From an uncultured Prevotellaceae bacterium (GTDB lineage Bacteria > Bacteroidota > Bacteroidia > Bacteroidales > Bacteroidaceae), in assembly GCA_900321965.1 (NCBI GenBank), contig ONYA01000031.1, positions 1-36,143 of the forward strand: 36,143 nucleotides of DNA, given 5' to 3'. Positions within the stretch are counted from its first letter, which is position 1. Each line of letters begins with the position of its first letter. Made by a program: the position numbers and the translations under genes. Positions 16,248-24,696 of the stretch are shown here, one piece after another. The notes beneath the pieces were generated by a model, which did not search any database, was not told where the DNA came from, and worked only from the letters and a program-made list of their open reading frames with translations.

Positions 16248-16279
16248 TTTGGAGGAATAAAAAAAACTTCGTACCTTTG
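16248..16279 (+). promoter_or_regulatory. Promoter of the tRNA-Ser/tRNA-Glu operon
   Basis: TTTG at 16248-16251 and TACCTTTG at 16272-16279 with 20 bases between them, about 50 bases before the first tRNA. Confidence 0.75.
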
Positions 16280-16330
16280 CACCCGCAATCAAGGAGATAA
16301 CCCCACGGTTTCGAACTCCAGAGTCCTTAA

Positions 16331-16417
16331 GGAAGGATGGGTGAGTGGCTGAAACCAGCAGTTTGCTAAACTGCCGTACGGGTTCCCGTACCGGGGGTTC
16401 GAATCCCCCTCCTTCCG
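16331..16417 (+). tRNA. tRNA-Ser (anticodon GCT)
   Basis: The acceptor stem GGAAGGA/TCCTTCC closes an 87-base cloverleaf. The anticodon arm CAGTT-TGCTAAA-CTG shows GCT, reading AGC/AGT serine codons. A long variable arm (CGTACGGG...CCCGTACCG) is typical of tRNA-Ser, and the T arm is GGGGGTTCGAATCCCCC. CCA is not encoded. Confidence 0.93.
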
Positions 16418-16458
16418 CAACCGAGGGGATTTCTCTGCGACTGCATCTTTGAAATGTT

Positions 16459-16530
16459 GGTCGATTCATCTAATGGTTAGGATACAAGATTCTCAATCTT
16501 GGCATAGGGGTTCGATTCCCCTATCGACTA
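16459..16530 (+). tRNA. tRNA-Glu (anticodon CTC)
   Basis: 72 bases. The acceptor GGTCGAT/ATCGACT has a G-T first pair, which I recall from Bacteroidales tRNA-Glu. The anticodon arm CAAGA-TTCTCAA-TCTTG gives CTC for GAG, and the T arm is AGGGGTTCGATTCCCCT. It lies 41 bases after tRNA-Ser and before a terminator. Confidence 0.92.
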
Positions 16531-16542
16531 CAACAAATTGAG

Positions 16543-16575
16543 ATCAGGGAGCCGCTGTGTGACTCCCTGATTTTA
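16543..16575 (+). terminator. Terminator of the tRNA operon
   Basis: ATCAGGGAG (16543-16551) pairs with CTCCCTGAT (16563-16571), with an 11-base loop, followed by TTTTA. Confidence 0.8.
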
Positions 16576-16592
16576 TATTAATACACATTTGT

Positions 16593-18041
16593 ATGATAAC
16601 AACGAAAGTCAATAGAGGTTTTTTGCTTTGTCTGCTCACGGTATGGATAACAGCCGTGTACGCGCAGAAACGCGATATCCACATCTTGGCAGTTAACGAT
16701 ACACATGCCGCCATCGAGGCAATGCCTCAGCTGGTAGGCATCATCGACAGTTTGCGAACACTCTACCCCGGTCTGCTGGTGTTCTCGGCGGGCGACAACC
16801 GCACAGGCGACCCCATCAACGACAAATTCCAGCCGTCGGGACTGCCGATGGTGGCTCTGATGAACCTGGCGGGCTTCAACGCCTCAGCTATTGGCAACCA
16901 TGAGTTCGACGACTTCTCGCTACCCCGGCTCTGCAGTCTGTCGGCCTTCCGCTATATCTGCGCCAACATCGAGATTGACGACTCGACGGGCATCAGCGCC
17001 CTACCCTACCAGGTGTTCGACGTCGAGGGACTGAAGGTGGGCGTGACAGGTGCCATACAGCTGAACAAACGCGGTACGCCCGACGCTCACCCCGACTTGT
17101 TGCGGGGACTCAGGTTCTCGTCGCCCTTCGAGGCCGTCAAGCGCCACCAATGGCTCGCCGAGCAATGCGACGCCACCATCCTGCTGTCGCACGTGGGCTA
17201 TCAGGAGGATCTCAGGATAGCCGAGGAGAACCCGTGGTTGGACCTGATTATCGGTGGCCACAGCCATCGTCAGCTCTCTGAGGAGGAGCCGCTGCACAAC
17301 GGCGTGCTCGTCACCCAGAACCGTAACCTACTGGGACGTGCCGTCCACATCACGCTGACCGTCGACAGCGGCCACGTGGTAGCGAAGCAGGCCGAATACC
17401 TGCTCGTCAGGACGTTCCCCCACCCTAACAAGGTGGCGCAGGCGATGGTTCAGACTTTCACCTCGGATCCATACTTCAAACGCGTGCTGGCACATGCCGA
17501 GACGCCGTTCACGTCGCGTAACGAGATAGGTACCATGGTGTGCGACGCGTTGAGGACAGAGACAGGGGCCGACGTGGCCCTCATGAACTTCAAGGGCATA
17601 CGCGTCACACGGCTGAAGGCTGGCGACATCACCGTCAAGAAAGCGCTCGAAATCGACCCTTACGGCAGTCAGGCCGTCGTGCTGACAATGACGGGCAGCG
17701 AGTTGGAACGCTTCATCATGACCTATGGCCAGATGAACACCTACAAATTCCCGCACCTGAGCGGACTGAAGGCCGACGTAACACTTGTCAAGAAGGGCGA
17801 CAACGATATTGCAGCCGTCAAACTGACAATGGCCGACGGTAGTAAGATAAAGCCCAAGAAAACATACCGCGTAGTGACCAGCTCCTACGTGATAGCGACC
17901 TACAAAGGCGAGCCGCTAAGCTCAACGCCCACCGTGCTGAACACGACGACGTCGGAGCTTACCATGCAATACCTTGAACGACAGAAGACGGTCAGCTATC
18001 AGGGACGGAGCCAGGTCAACTACCTATCACCAAACGAATAA
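16593..18041 (+). CDS. Secreted 5'-nucleotidase / UDP-sugar diphosphatase-like metallophosphatase
   Basis: 482 residues. A signal peptide (about 1-25, ending VYAQ) precedes a calcineurin-like metallophosphoesterase domain: AVNDTHA (metal Asp36/His38), SAGDNRTGD (Asp68), AIGNHEFDD (Asn102/His103), ILLSHVGYQED and IIGGHSHRQL supply the remaining ligands. A 5'-nucleotidase C-terminal domain follows from about residue 310 (NEIGTMVCDALRTETGADVALMN, then GSELERFIM). It should dephosphorylate nucleotides or split UDP-sugars outside the cytoplasm for nucleoside salvage. It is 4 bases upstream of a DHH phosphoesterase gene that itself handles short RNAs or pAp, so both genes fit nucleotide turnover. 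Confidence 0.88.
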   Translation: MITTKVNRGFLLCLLTVWITAVYAQKRDIHILAVNDTHAAIEAMPQLVGIIDSLRTLYPGLLVFSAGDNRTGDPINDKFQPSGLPMVALMNLAGFNASAIGNHEFDDFSLPRLCSLSAFRYICANIEIDDSTGISALPYQVFDVEGLKVGVTGAIQLNKRGTPDAHPDLLRGLRFSSPFEAVKRHQWLAEQCDATILLSHVGYQEDLRIAEENPWLDLIIGGHSHRQLSEEEPLHNGVLVTQNRNLLGRAVHITLTVDSGHVVAKQAEYLLVRTFPHPNKVAQAMVQTFTSDPYFKRVLAHAETPFTSRNEIGTMVCDALRTETGADVALMNFKGIRVTRLKAGDITVKKALEIDPYGSQAVVLTMTGSELERFIMTYGQMNTYKFPHLSGLKADVTLVKKGDNDIAAVKLTMADGSKIKPKKTYRVVTSSYVIATYKGEPLSSTPTVLNTTTSELTMQYLERQKTVSYQGRSQVNYLSPNE

Positions 18042-18045
18042 CATC

Positions 18046-19080
18046 ATGCTAAAAGACATACTGAACAACGATCAACTCGAACAGCTGAAGACGCTCATCG
18101 GCGAGAGTCAGAACATCATCATCACCTGCCACCAGAATGCCGACGGCGACGCACTCGGCTCCTGCTTGGGATGGGCGGAATATCTGAAGACACAGGGCAA
18201 GGAGCCTACCATCATCGTGCCCGACCAGTATCCCGACTACCTGCATTGGCTGCCCAATACTGAGAAGATAGTGCGCTACGACAAACACCGCGAGCAGGCC
18301 GACCTGCTGCTGAAGATTGCCGACCTCGTCTTCTGCCTCGACTTTAACACCCCCGCCCGCGTCGACGAAATGGAGTCCGCCCTTTGCGGCTCCCCCGCAA
18401 AGAAAGTCCTCATCGACCACCACCTCGGCCCCGACGTACCCGCCGTGCTGACGGTCAGCCATCCCGAGGCCTCGTCGACATCGGAACTCGTCTTCCGACT
18501 CGTCTGGCAGTTGGGTGCCTTCGACCTGATGACCAAGCACTTCGCCACGCCGATATACTGCGGCATGATGACCGATACGGGCGGCTTCACCTACAACAGC
18601 TGCGACCCGGCTATCTACTACATCATCTCGCAGCTGCTGACCAAGGGCATCAACAAAGACCGCATCTATCGCAACGTCTACCACAACTTTTCAGAGAACC
18701 GACTGCGGCTGACGGGCTTCGTCATGTACGAACGGTTAGTGGTCGACGCCGAGCGCCACGCCTCCTACTACGCCCTGCGACGTAGCGACCTGCGACGCTT
18801 CCACTTTGTCAAGGGAGACGCCGAGGGACTGGTGAACATGCCGCTGCAGATCAAGGGCCACAAGCTGAGCATCTCGCTCCGCGAGGATACCGAGAAGGAC
18901 AACCTCGTCTGGGTGTCGCTACGGAGTGTCGACGACTTCCCCTGCAACAAGATGGCAGCCGACTTCTTCAACGGCGGCGGCCACCTCAACGCTTCGGGCG
19001 GACGTCTCTTCTGCTCTATCGACGAGGCCGTCAAAGTGGCTCAGCAGGCCATCATCGCCTACGAAAAGCTGTTAAAGTAG
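18046..19080 (+). CDS. DHH-family phosphoesterase, NrnA-like oligoribonuclease / pAp phosphatase
   Basis: 344 residues from the ATG at 18046. The frame is open earlier, but that part lies inside the nucleotidase gene. It holds the DHH catalytic motifs TCHQNADGDALGS (His29, Asp33, Asp35), FCLDFN (Asp99) and VLIDHHLGP (Asp124-His125-His126). The DHHA1 domain closes with GGGHLNASGG near residues 311-320, which binds the nucleic-acid end. In Bacillus and relatives this family degrades 2-5 nt RNAs and hydrolyses 3'-phosphoadenosine 5'-phosphate; Bacteroidota use it in place of Orn. It is cytosolic and coupled to the nucleotidase gene (4-base gap). Confidence 0.9.
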   Translation: MLKDILNNDQLEQLKTLIGESQNIIITCHQNADGDALGSCLGWAEYLKTQGKEPTIIVPDQYPDYLHWLPNTEKIVRYDKHREQADLLLKIADLVFCLDFNTPARVDEMESALCGSPAKKVLIDHHLGPDVPAVLTVSHPEASSTSELVFRLVWQLGAFDLMTKHFATPIYCGMMTDTGGFTYNSCDPAIYYIISQLLTKGINKDRIYRNVYHNFSENRLRLTGFVMYERLVVDAERHASYYALRRSDLRRFHFVKGDAEGLVNMPLQIKGHKLSISLREDTEKDNLVWVSLRSVDDFPCNKMAADFFNGGGHLNASGGRLFCSIDEAVKVAQQAIIAYEKLLK

Positions 19081-19112
19081 CCTAATATTGCGGCTGTTTG
19101 CAGATTAATTCG

Positions 19113-19120
19113 TAATTTTG
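19113..19120 (+). promoter_or_regulatory. Promoter -7 element of the DUF4827-like lipoprotein gene
   Basis: TAATTTTG followed by CACGCG, matching TAnnTTTG. It overlaps an upstream in-frame ATG at 19118, which argues for translation starting at 19145 instead. Confidence 0.6.
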
Positions 19121-19144
19121 CACGCGAAATATTTTATCATCCTC

Positions 19145-19777
19145 ATGAGAAAGACCATCTATACACTCATTACGCTGATAGCCACGCTGGCCACCGTCGC
19201 CTGTAACGACTACGAGACCTATAGCGACCTGAAGAATCGCGAGCGCGACGGTATCGAGCAGTTCATCAGCGACTCCAGCTTCGTCATCATCAGCGAAGAC
19301 CAGTTCCACGAACAGGGCGACAAGACCATCGGCAACAAACAGTTCGTCATCCTCGACAAGAGTGGCGTCTACATGCAGATACTCAACGGAGGAAGCGGCG
19401 AGGTCATCAAGGACGGCGAGACAATGAACATCCTGTGCCGATTCGTCGAACGGGCCATCCTCGACACCACAAGCATCAACAACTTAGAGGGCACCTACGT
19501 CTTCACTCCCGACATCATGTGCGTCACCCGCACAGGCAGCACCTACACGGCCTACTTCTCTGAGAGCCGCGGACTGATGTGCGCCACCTACGGCACCAGC
19601 GTGCCCGAGGCGTGGTTGGCTCCGTTGCAATACGTCAAGTTAGGACGACTTTCGAGTGCTACCGACGAGAAGGCCCACGTGCGCCTCATCGTCCCCCACT
19701 CCCAGGGAACGACCAACAACGCCAAGGCCAACGTCCGCCCCTATTTCTACGACATCACCTACCAACGGGGAAGGTGA
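19145..19777 (+). CDS. DUF4827-like lipoprotein
   Basis: 210 residues from the ATG at 19145, giving a lipoprotein signal MRKTIYTLITLIATLATVAC with Cys20 lipidated. The mature start, NDYETYSDLKNRERDGIEQF, and the later VPEAWLAPLQYVKLG and VRLIVPHSQGT fit what I recall of the DUF4827 family of Bacteroidales. Members look like degenerate FKBP-type peptidyl-prolyl isomerase domains, but no activity is shown. It has its own promoter. The earlier in-frame ATG at 19118 lies inside the promoter and is rejected. The gene is followed by an AT-rich repeat tract and glmM. Confidence 0.7.
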   Translation: MRKTIYTLITLIATLATVACNDYETYSDLKNRERDGIEQFISDSSFVIISEDQFHEQGDKTIGNKQFVILDKSGVYMQILNGGSGEVIKDGETMNILCRFVERAILDTTSINNLEGTYVFTPDIMCVTRTGSTYTAYFSESRGLMCATYGTSVPEAWLAPLQYVKLGRLSSATDEKAHVRLIVPHSQGTTNNAKANVRPYFYDITYQRGR

Positions 19778-19850
19778 AAATTTTAATTGAAAATTGATAA
19801 TTGTCAAATCGAAAAATCGTAAATCGTAAATCGTCAAATTGTAAATCAAT
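19778..19850. repeat. AT-rich repeat tract between lipoprotein gene and glmM
   Basis: Units of the type AAATCGTAAATCGTAAATCGTCAAATTG are repeated imperfectly with period 7-8, preceded by TTTTAATTGAAAATTGATAATTG. It fills the whole gap up to the glmM start codon, so no clean ribosome-binding site or promoter can be picked out. Confidence 0.65.
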
Positions 19851-21308
19851 ATGACTCTTATTAAATCCATTTCAGGCATCCGCGGAACCATCGGCGGACA
19901 CACGGGCGACACGCTGAACCCGTTAGACATCGTCAAGTTCACAACGGCATACGCCACATTCATTGGAAACCAATCCAAAGTTGGGGCTCAAGAATCCGCA
20001 GGCACTCCCCTCCCTCGGAGGGGTCGGGGGAGGCTCGTCGTCGGACGCGATGGACGCATCTCAGGCCCTATGGTTCGCGACGTCGTCTGCGGCACCCTCG
20101 TCGGCATGGGTTACGAGGTCATCGACATCGGTTTTGCCACCACGCCGACGACTGAGTTGGCCGTGCGCTGGCACGAGGCCGACGGCGGCATCATCATCAC
20201 CGCCTCGCATAACCCCACACAGTGGAACGCCCTGAAACTGCTCAACAGCGAGGGTGAGTTCCTGACGGCTGAAGACGGCGCCGAGGTGCTCCGCATAGCT
20301 GAGGCTGAGGACTTCGACTATGCTCCTGTAGAACAGTTAGGACACGTCACCTTCGACGACACGATGAACCAGCGCCACGTCCAGTCGGTACTCGACCTGC
20401 GTCTGGCTGACGTCGAAGCTATCCGCAAACGCCACTTCCGCGTCTGCGCCGACACCATCAACTCCGTTGGCGGCATCATCCTGCCCCAGCTCTTCGAGGC
20501 TCTTGGCGTCGACTACGAGATACTCAACGGCGACTGCACTGGTCAGTTCGCCCACAACCCCGAACCGCTGGAGAAGAACCTGCAAGGCATCATGGAACGT
20601 ATGCGTCAAGGCGGCTTCGACCTCGGCATCGTCGTCGACCCCGACGTTGACCGTCTCGCCTTCATCTGCGAAGACGGCACCATGTTCGGCGAGGAATACA
20701 CCCTCGTCTCCGTCGCCGACTACGTCCTCGCTAATACAGTGGTCAGCGGTTCCCCCGCTGACACCGTCCCCGCCACAGTCTCCAACCTCTCCTCCACTCG
20801 TGCCCTGCGCGACGTCACCGAACGTCACGGCGGCCACTACACAGCTGCTGCCGTCGGCGAGGTCAACGTCACCACGAAGATGAAGGAGGTTGGCGCCGTC
20901 ATCGGCGGCGAAGGCAACGGCGGCGTCATCTACCCCGAGAGCCACTACGGACGCGACGCCCTCGTCGGCATCACGCTCTTCCTGTCATCGCTGGCACAAA
21001 AGGGCTGCACCGTCAGCGAACTGCGCCGCACGTTCCCCGACTACCAGATAGCCAAGAACCGCATCGACCTCACACCCGAGACCGACGTCGACGCTATCCT
21101 GGTCAAGGTGAAGGAGATGTTCGCCAAAGACCCCGATGCCGTAGTCAACGACATCGACGGCGTAAAGATCGACTTCCCCACCCGTTGGGTACACCTGCGC
21201 AAGTCGAACACCGAGCCCATCATCCGCGTCTATAGTGAGGCGCAGACGATGGCCGAAGCCGACGAGCTGGGCAAACGCCTCATGCAGGTCGTCTACGATA
21301 TGCAGTAA
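19851..21308 (+). CDS. glmM: Phosphoglucosamine mutase (alpha-D-phosphohexomutase family)
   Basis: 485 residues, some 20 more than usual. It converts glucosamine-6-phosphate to glucosamine-1-phosphate on the way to UDP-GlcNAc for peptidoglycan and LPS. Family signatures are SISGIRGTIGG at the start, ITASHNPTQWNALK with phosphoserine Ser119, VVDPDVDRLAF (metal loop), GGEGNGGVIYPE (sugar-binding loop) and RKSNTEPIIRVYSEA (phosphate-binding loop). Other hexomutases share these, but the 'I.GIRG' start and context favour glmM. The extra length lies at residues 42-61, where a GC-rich palindromic repeat is translated as TPLPRRGRGRLV between FIGN and VVGRDGR. The active site is untouched. Confidence 0.9.
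   Translation: MTLIKSISGIRGTIGGHTGDTLNPLDIVKFTTAYATFIGNQSKVGAQESAGTPLPRRGRGRLVVGRDGRISGPMVRDVVCGTLVGMGYEVIDIGFATTPTTELAVRWHEADGGIIITASHNPTQWNALKLLNSEGEFLTAEDGAEVLRIAEAEDFDYAPVEQLGHVTFDDTMNQRHVQSVLDLRLADVEAIRKRHFRVCADTINSVGGIILPQLFEALGVDYEILNGDCTGQFAHNPEPLEKNLQGIMERMRQGGFDLGIVVDPDVDRLAFICEDGTMFGEEYTLVSVADYVLANTVVSGSPADTVPATVSNLSSTRALRDVTERHGGHYTAAAVGEVNVTTKMKEVGAVIGGEGNGGVIYPESHYGRDALVGITLFLSSLAQKGCTVSELRRTFPDYQIAKNRIDLTPETDVDAILVKVKEMFAKDPDAVVNDIDGVKIDFPTRWVHLRKSNTEPIIRVYSEAQTMAEADELGKRLMQVVYDMQ
20006..20033 (+). repeat. GC-rich palindromic repeat, copy 3, inside glmM
   Basis: CCCCTCC (20007-20013) and GGAGGGG (20017-20023) form a perfect 7-bp stem around the same CTC loop as copy 2 in uvrA, followed by TCGGGGGAGGCT. 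It is translated in a reading frame different from that of copy 2. Confidence 0.75.
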
Positions 21309-21331
21309 TCGCCCCACACATTAACGGAAAT

Positions 21332-21373
21332 AATTTTCGCGCCGTGAAAGTAAAATTTCACGGCGCGAAATTA
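21332..21373. terminator. Strong bidirectional terminator between glmM and the GH128-like gene
   Basis: TTTCGCGCCGTGAAA (21335-21349) and TTTCACGGCGCGAAA (21356-21370) form a perfect 15-bp stem with a 6-base loop (GTAAAA), with A/T-rich ends on both sides. It serves convergent genes. Confidence 0.88.
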
Positions 21374-21394
21374 TATTCTCACGACCATTCGTGA

Positions 21395-24300
21395 TTACTT
21401 TCTTACGACCTTGCGGCCGTTCTGGATATAGACGCCCTTCTTGAGCGTGCTGACGCGACGGCCCTGCAGGTCATACACATCGTCGGAAACAGGGACGATA
21501 CTGGTCGTGATGCTTCTGATGTCTACAGACGAGTCGAACACCACCGACAGAGCGTCAACAGCTGACGACATCGTCGTGAACGCACGTTCCGAAGGTATAG
21601 AGAGGGCGGTATGAGGCAGGAAGAAGCACTTGCCGTCCTTACTTCCTAACGAATAGGGATTCTTGTAGGTAGAGGTCTTCATATCGTTGTCGTTGCCACG
21701 CAGTACGCTGGTGCGAAGGATAGCCGTCGTCTCTTCATCGGGCGTATAGGAGGTGCGATTCAAATGCAAATCACCGGCATAGTCACTGACAATAATGACG
21801 GCATAGCCTCCTGGCACCACATTGCCAATGGCGTGAAGCGTCAGTGTGTTACCACTACGCGAGGGGACATAGGCCGTTGCCCCCTCTGGCAGTTCGTAGG
21901 CACAGAAAGAACAGAAGAAGGTGGCCCAATGCTGGCCGTCGATGGCCTGCGTGGGAACGGTGGCGGTGCTGAAGTCGCCGAAGTATTCCAGTCGGAAGTT
22001 GTCGAAGATAGTCCAGTCCTTGTCCACAGCGTCGGTCTTCTTGACACCGACATTCACCTGCGAACTGTTCTTGACCAAGAAGCTCAGGCTGTTATCATAG
22101 AGTCCGGCGGTGAAGTAGTCGGAGGCTTCACTCATTGTGTCGGGGAACTTGCCGCTGATGCCCGACGTCGTCTTTCCGACATCCAGCTTGCCCGCCTCGG
22201 TGAATATCGACTGGAGGGGAACGTTGGTTGTTCCGGCATAGAACAAAGCGTTCAGGCTCTCGGTGCCGTTCTTATGCTTGGTAGCGGCTCCTGCATACGG
22301 GCCGTTACGGTAGAAACCCTGCAACGACAGGCGGTAACGGCCTACAGGGAGTATCGCTGTCACTTTCTGGTTGACATCAAAGGTGGTGTTGTACTTCTCG
22401 GCACAATAGTTTTCCTGCTTGCCACCGAGCGAGGGGCTGCCCGTCCACTTGTCGTTACGGCTGTCGTAGAGGCTGAACGAAGCGCCAGGAATGAGGAACG
22501 TTGCGTCAACGGAGGATGAGCTCGTGGCACCGGCAAGCATCTCCATGCGCTCGGCTTCCGACACTTTCAGCCACTGGGCATTGGCATCCGTAGCCGTACC
22601 AAGCACCAATGCGCTACTCGAACCATCGTATTGCAGGTACTTGTCGTTGATTGCCAGCGTATAGGCCGTACGTCCGTCGACTTCGCCAACCTCAGTGACC
22701 TTCCACTTACCCAATGCCTGGTCGACCCATGCTGACGCTCCGTCAACATTCAGATAGTGATGGCTGTCGTCGCGCTTAATACCGGTTTCGATAGTGCTGT
22801 TGCCGCTATCGTCGAAGCCCATAGTCACATTCAGACCGCCATAGGGGGTCAGCGAGGCTTTCGTGCCATAGTTGTTAGCGCCGGTAAGCCACTGTCCAGC
22901 ACCTACGTTATAGAGGTAGACAACCTCGTTATTCAGAATTGAACGGACGTTAGAGTAGATATTCCTGCCCTTAAAGTCTACGATGTGTACACGGTAATCG
23001 CAGCCGTAGCCGCCCTCTGTATCATTATAAGTGTAGAGCTTAGGATCCTCGCTGGGGGTGAAAGTCTCTATCACTTCCCATTCCGGCTTTGCTGTCGTGC
23101 GACGCTCCAGCGTCATCTGCGCTGTCAACTCACCACTCAGTTCACGCCATGAGAGCTTCGTCGTATGGGTCGACTCCGTATACTGTCCTCCTAGCGTAGG
23201 TACACGCACCACAGCCTTGGGGACGTAGGCATTTTTCTTTTTGAAGCCAAGGCCGGAGTTAATGGTGGCATAGTATTGACCCGCAGCGGTGAGCTTGCCG
23301 TCCTTGTAAATCCTTGACGGATCGCGCTCGCCATTCCAATAGTAGTAACGCTCCACAAAGTCCTGGCTGTTCATCTTTTCACAGATGCGCTTCACGGCAG
23401 CAGCATTCTGCGCCTCGGTGACTCCTGAGGCAAAGGCGCCATTGTTGTTCCACGAAGCGCCCCACACCCATTCGGTCACCCAGACGGGGCGCTTGAAGGC
23501 ATTGTACCAGTTAGGGATGTTGGTGTCGAACGACCCTTCAGCCCAATAGCCATGAAGGTCAATAATGTCGCAGCGCCAGCCGCGGGCGTCAATCTCGTTG
23601 AAGAAATCGCTCAGGAATCCCGTCGCATTCCAGTAGTCGCTGCCGTCCCAGGACGACGGTGAGCAAAGGCGCATGCCGGTAGCCATCAGGTCCTCCCAGT
23701 TATTGAGGATGGCATTCAGGTCGCAAGGGGAGTCGTCGGCGGGATTACGCGGCTCGTTGTTGGTCTTCATGTGCGGCGACCAGGTAGCACTGCCCAGTTC
23801 GGCTGGCGAAGGCCAGTTCTCCTTGATATGTTGTGGCACACTCTCGACGTCGGGTCCCATGTTGCTTCCGACGCCCCATGTGTAGGTACTCGTGACGTTC
23901 AGGGCTGAACAGGCAGAATAGTCACCGTCGGCTGCTGCCAGTTGCTGCTTTCCCGTGTCGTACCACTTGAAGATGCGATACGACGTAATCTTGCTGTCGA
24001 GTTCGGCAGGCAGTTCGGCCACCTCCAAGTCGGCATCGTCGGCAATGAAGCAGCGGCTGTAGCCGTAGCCTTTGGCACGCAGCGAGAAGGTTACCATATA
24101 GCCGCGCTTCAGCTTGAACGAGCGAATCTTGTTGTTCAGCTTCTCGTCGGTCAGCGTGTTCATGAATCCACCGGTGTTCTCCAGCCCGAAGTCATTCACG
24201 GCCGTACCGCCGAAGTTCTGTTCTGAATAGACCGTCAATGGTTTGGTACTGTCGCCGTAGGGCAGAATGATGCAGCCACGGTTGTAGAGCTTCACCTGGC

Positions 24301-24607
24301 AGTTCTGTCCGTTTTTGGCTGGTGCGCCGGCTATCTGCACGTGGGCAGACAGCAGTTTCGCGGCTGCAGAGGGTTTCACGGCTGCCAGGATAAGCACTGC
24401 AGCATCGGTATTCCCGATGTTGACGACACCGTTGGTGCCGAAAGGAGTGGCCGATGTGACGGTATAGTCCGTAGCCGTGGCGACGGTAACGGTCTCGTTG
24501 ACCTGTGTCACGCTCTTCTTGTCGTTGGCAGCCTGCCCGCAGATGCAGGCGGCAAGCATGACTGCCGAGAATGCTGTTCTAACTGATAGTAATCGGTTGT
24601 GAATCAT
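21395..24607 (-). CDS. Large secreted glycoside hydrolase with GH128-like catalytic domain and T9SS-type tail
   Basis: 1070 residues. A signal peptide (about 1-26) is followed by a beta-rich N-terminal region. A catalytic domain spans about 205-460, with TYTWGVGSN, KTNNEPRNP (Glu285, likely acid/base), CDIIDLHGYW and RPVWVTEWVWGASWNNNG (Glu379, likely nucleophile). The NEP...TEW pair fits the Asl1-like/GH128 group of beta-1,3-glucanases. A fibronectin-like segment and further beta modules follow (one beginning AEKYNTTFDVNQKVTAILPV). It ends in VYDLQGRRVSTLKKGVYI and KVVRK, the sorting-type tail. Surface attack on beta-glucans of fungi, algae or cereals is likely; the exact substrate is inferred. 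It has its own promoter at 24640-24671. Confidence 0.75.
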   Translation of the reverse strand: MIHNRLLSVRTAFSAVMLAACICGQAANDKKSVTQVNETVTVATATDYTVTSATPFGTNGVVNIGNTDAAVLILAAVKPSAAAKLLSAHVQIAGAPAKNGQNCQVKLYNRGCIILPYGDSTKPLTVYSEQNFGGTAVNDFGLENTGGFMNTLTDEKLNNKIRSFKLKRGYMVTFSLRAKGYGYSRCFIADDADLEVAELPAELDSKITSYRIFKWYDTGKQQLAAADGDYSACSALNVTSTYTWGVGSNMGPDVESVPQHIKENWPSPAELGSATWSPHMKTNNEPRNPADDSPCDLNAILNNWEDLMATGMRLCSPSSWDGSDYWNATGFLSDFFNEIDARGWRCDIIDLHGYWAEGSFDTNIPNWYNAFKRPVWVTEWVWGASWNNNGAFASGVTEAQNAAAVKRICEKMNSQDFVERYYYWNGERDPSRIYKDGKLTAAGQYYATINSGLGFKKKNAYVPKAVVRVPTLGGQYTESTHTTKLSWRELSGELTAQMTLERRTTAKPEWEVIETFTPSEDPKLYTYNDTEGGYGCDYRVHIVDFKGRNIYSNVRSILNNEVVYLYNVGAGQWLTGANNYGTKASLTPYGGLNVTMGFDDSGNSTIETGIKRDDSHHYLNVDGASAWVDQALGKWKVTEVGEVDGRTAYTLAINDKYLQYDGSSSALVLGTATDANAQWLKVSEAERMEMLAGATSSSSVDATFLIPGASFSLYDSRNDKWTGSPSLGGKQENYCAEKYNTTFDVNQKVTAILPVGRYRLSLQGFYRNGPYAGAATKHKNGTESLNALFYAGTTNVPLQSIFTEAGKLDVGKTTSGISGKFPDTMSEASDYFTAGLYDNSLSFLVKNSSQVNVGVKKTDAVDKDWTIFDNFRLEYFGDFSTATVPTQAIDGQHWATFFCSFCAYELPEGATAYVPSRSGNTLTLHAIGNVVPGGYAVIIVSDYAGDLHLNRTSYTPDEETTAILRTSVLRGNDNDMKTSTYKNPYSLGSKDGKCFFLPHTALSIPSERAFTTMSSAVDALSVVFDSSVDIRSITTSIVPVSDDVYDLQGRRVSTLKKGVYIQNGRKVVRK

Positions 24608-24639
24608 TGTCGTGTGGGTTAGTAATTAGATATTTGGCG

Positions 24640-24671
24640 CAAATTTACTAATACTTTTCCACACAAACAAA
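24640..24671 (-). promoter_or_regulatory. Promoter of the GH128-like gene
   Basis: Minus-strand TTTG (24671-24668), 20 bases, then TAAATTTG (24647-24640), followed by CGCC. It lies 32 bases before the ATG. Confidence 0.65.
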
Positions 24672-24696
24672 TTTTCTTGCACTTTTTTACGATTAA

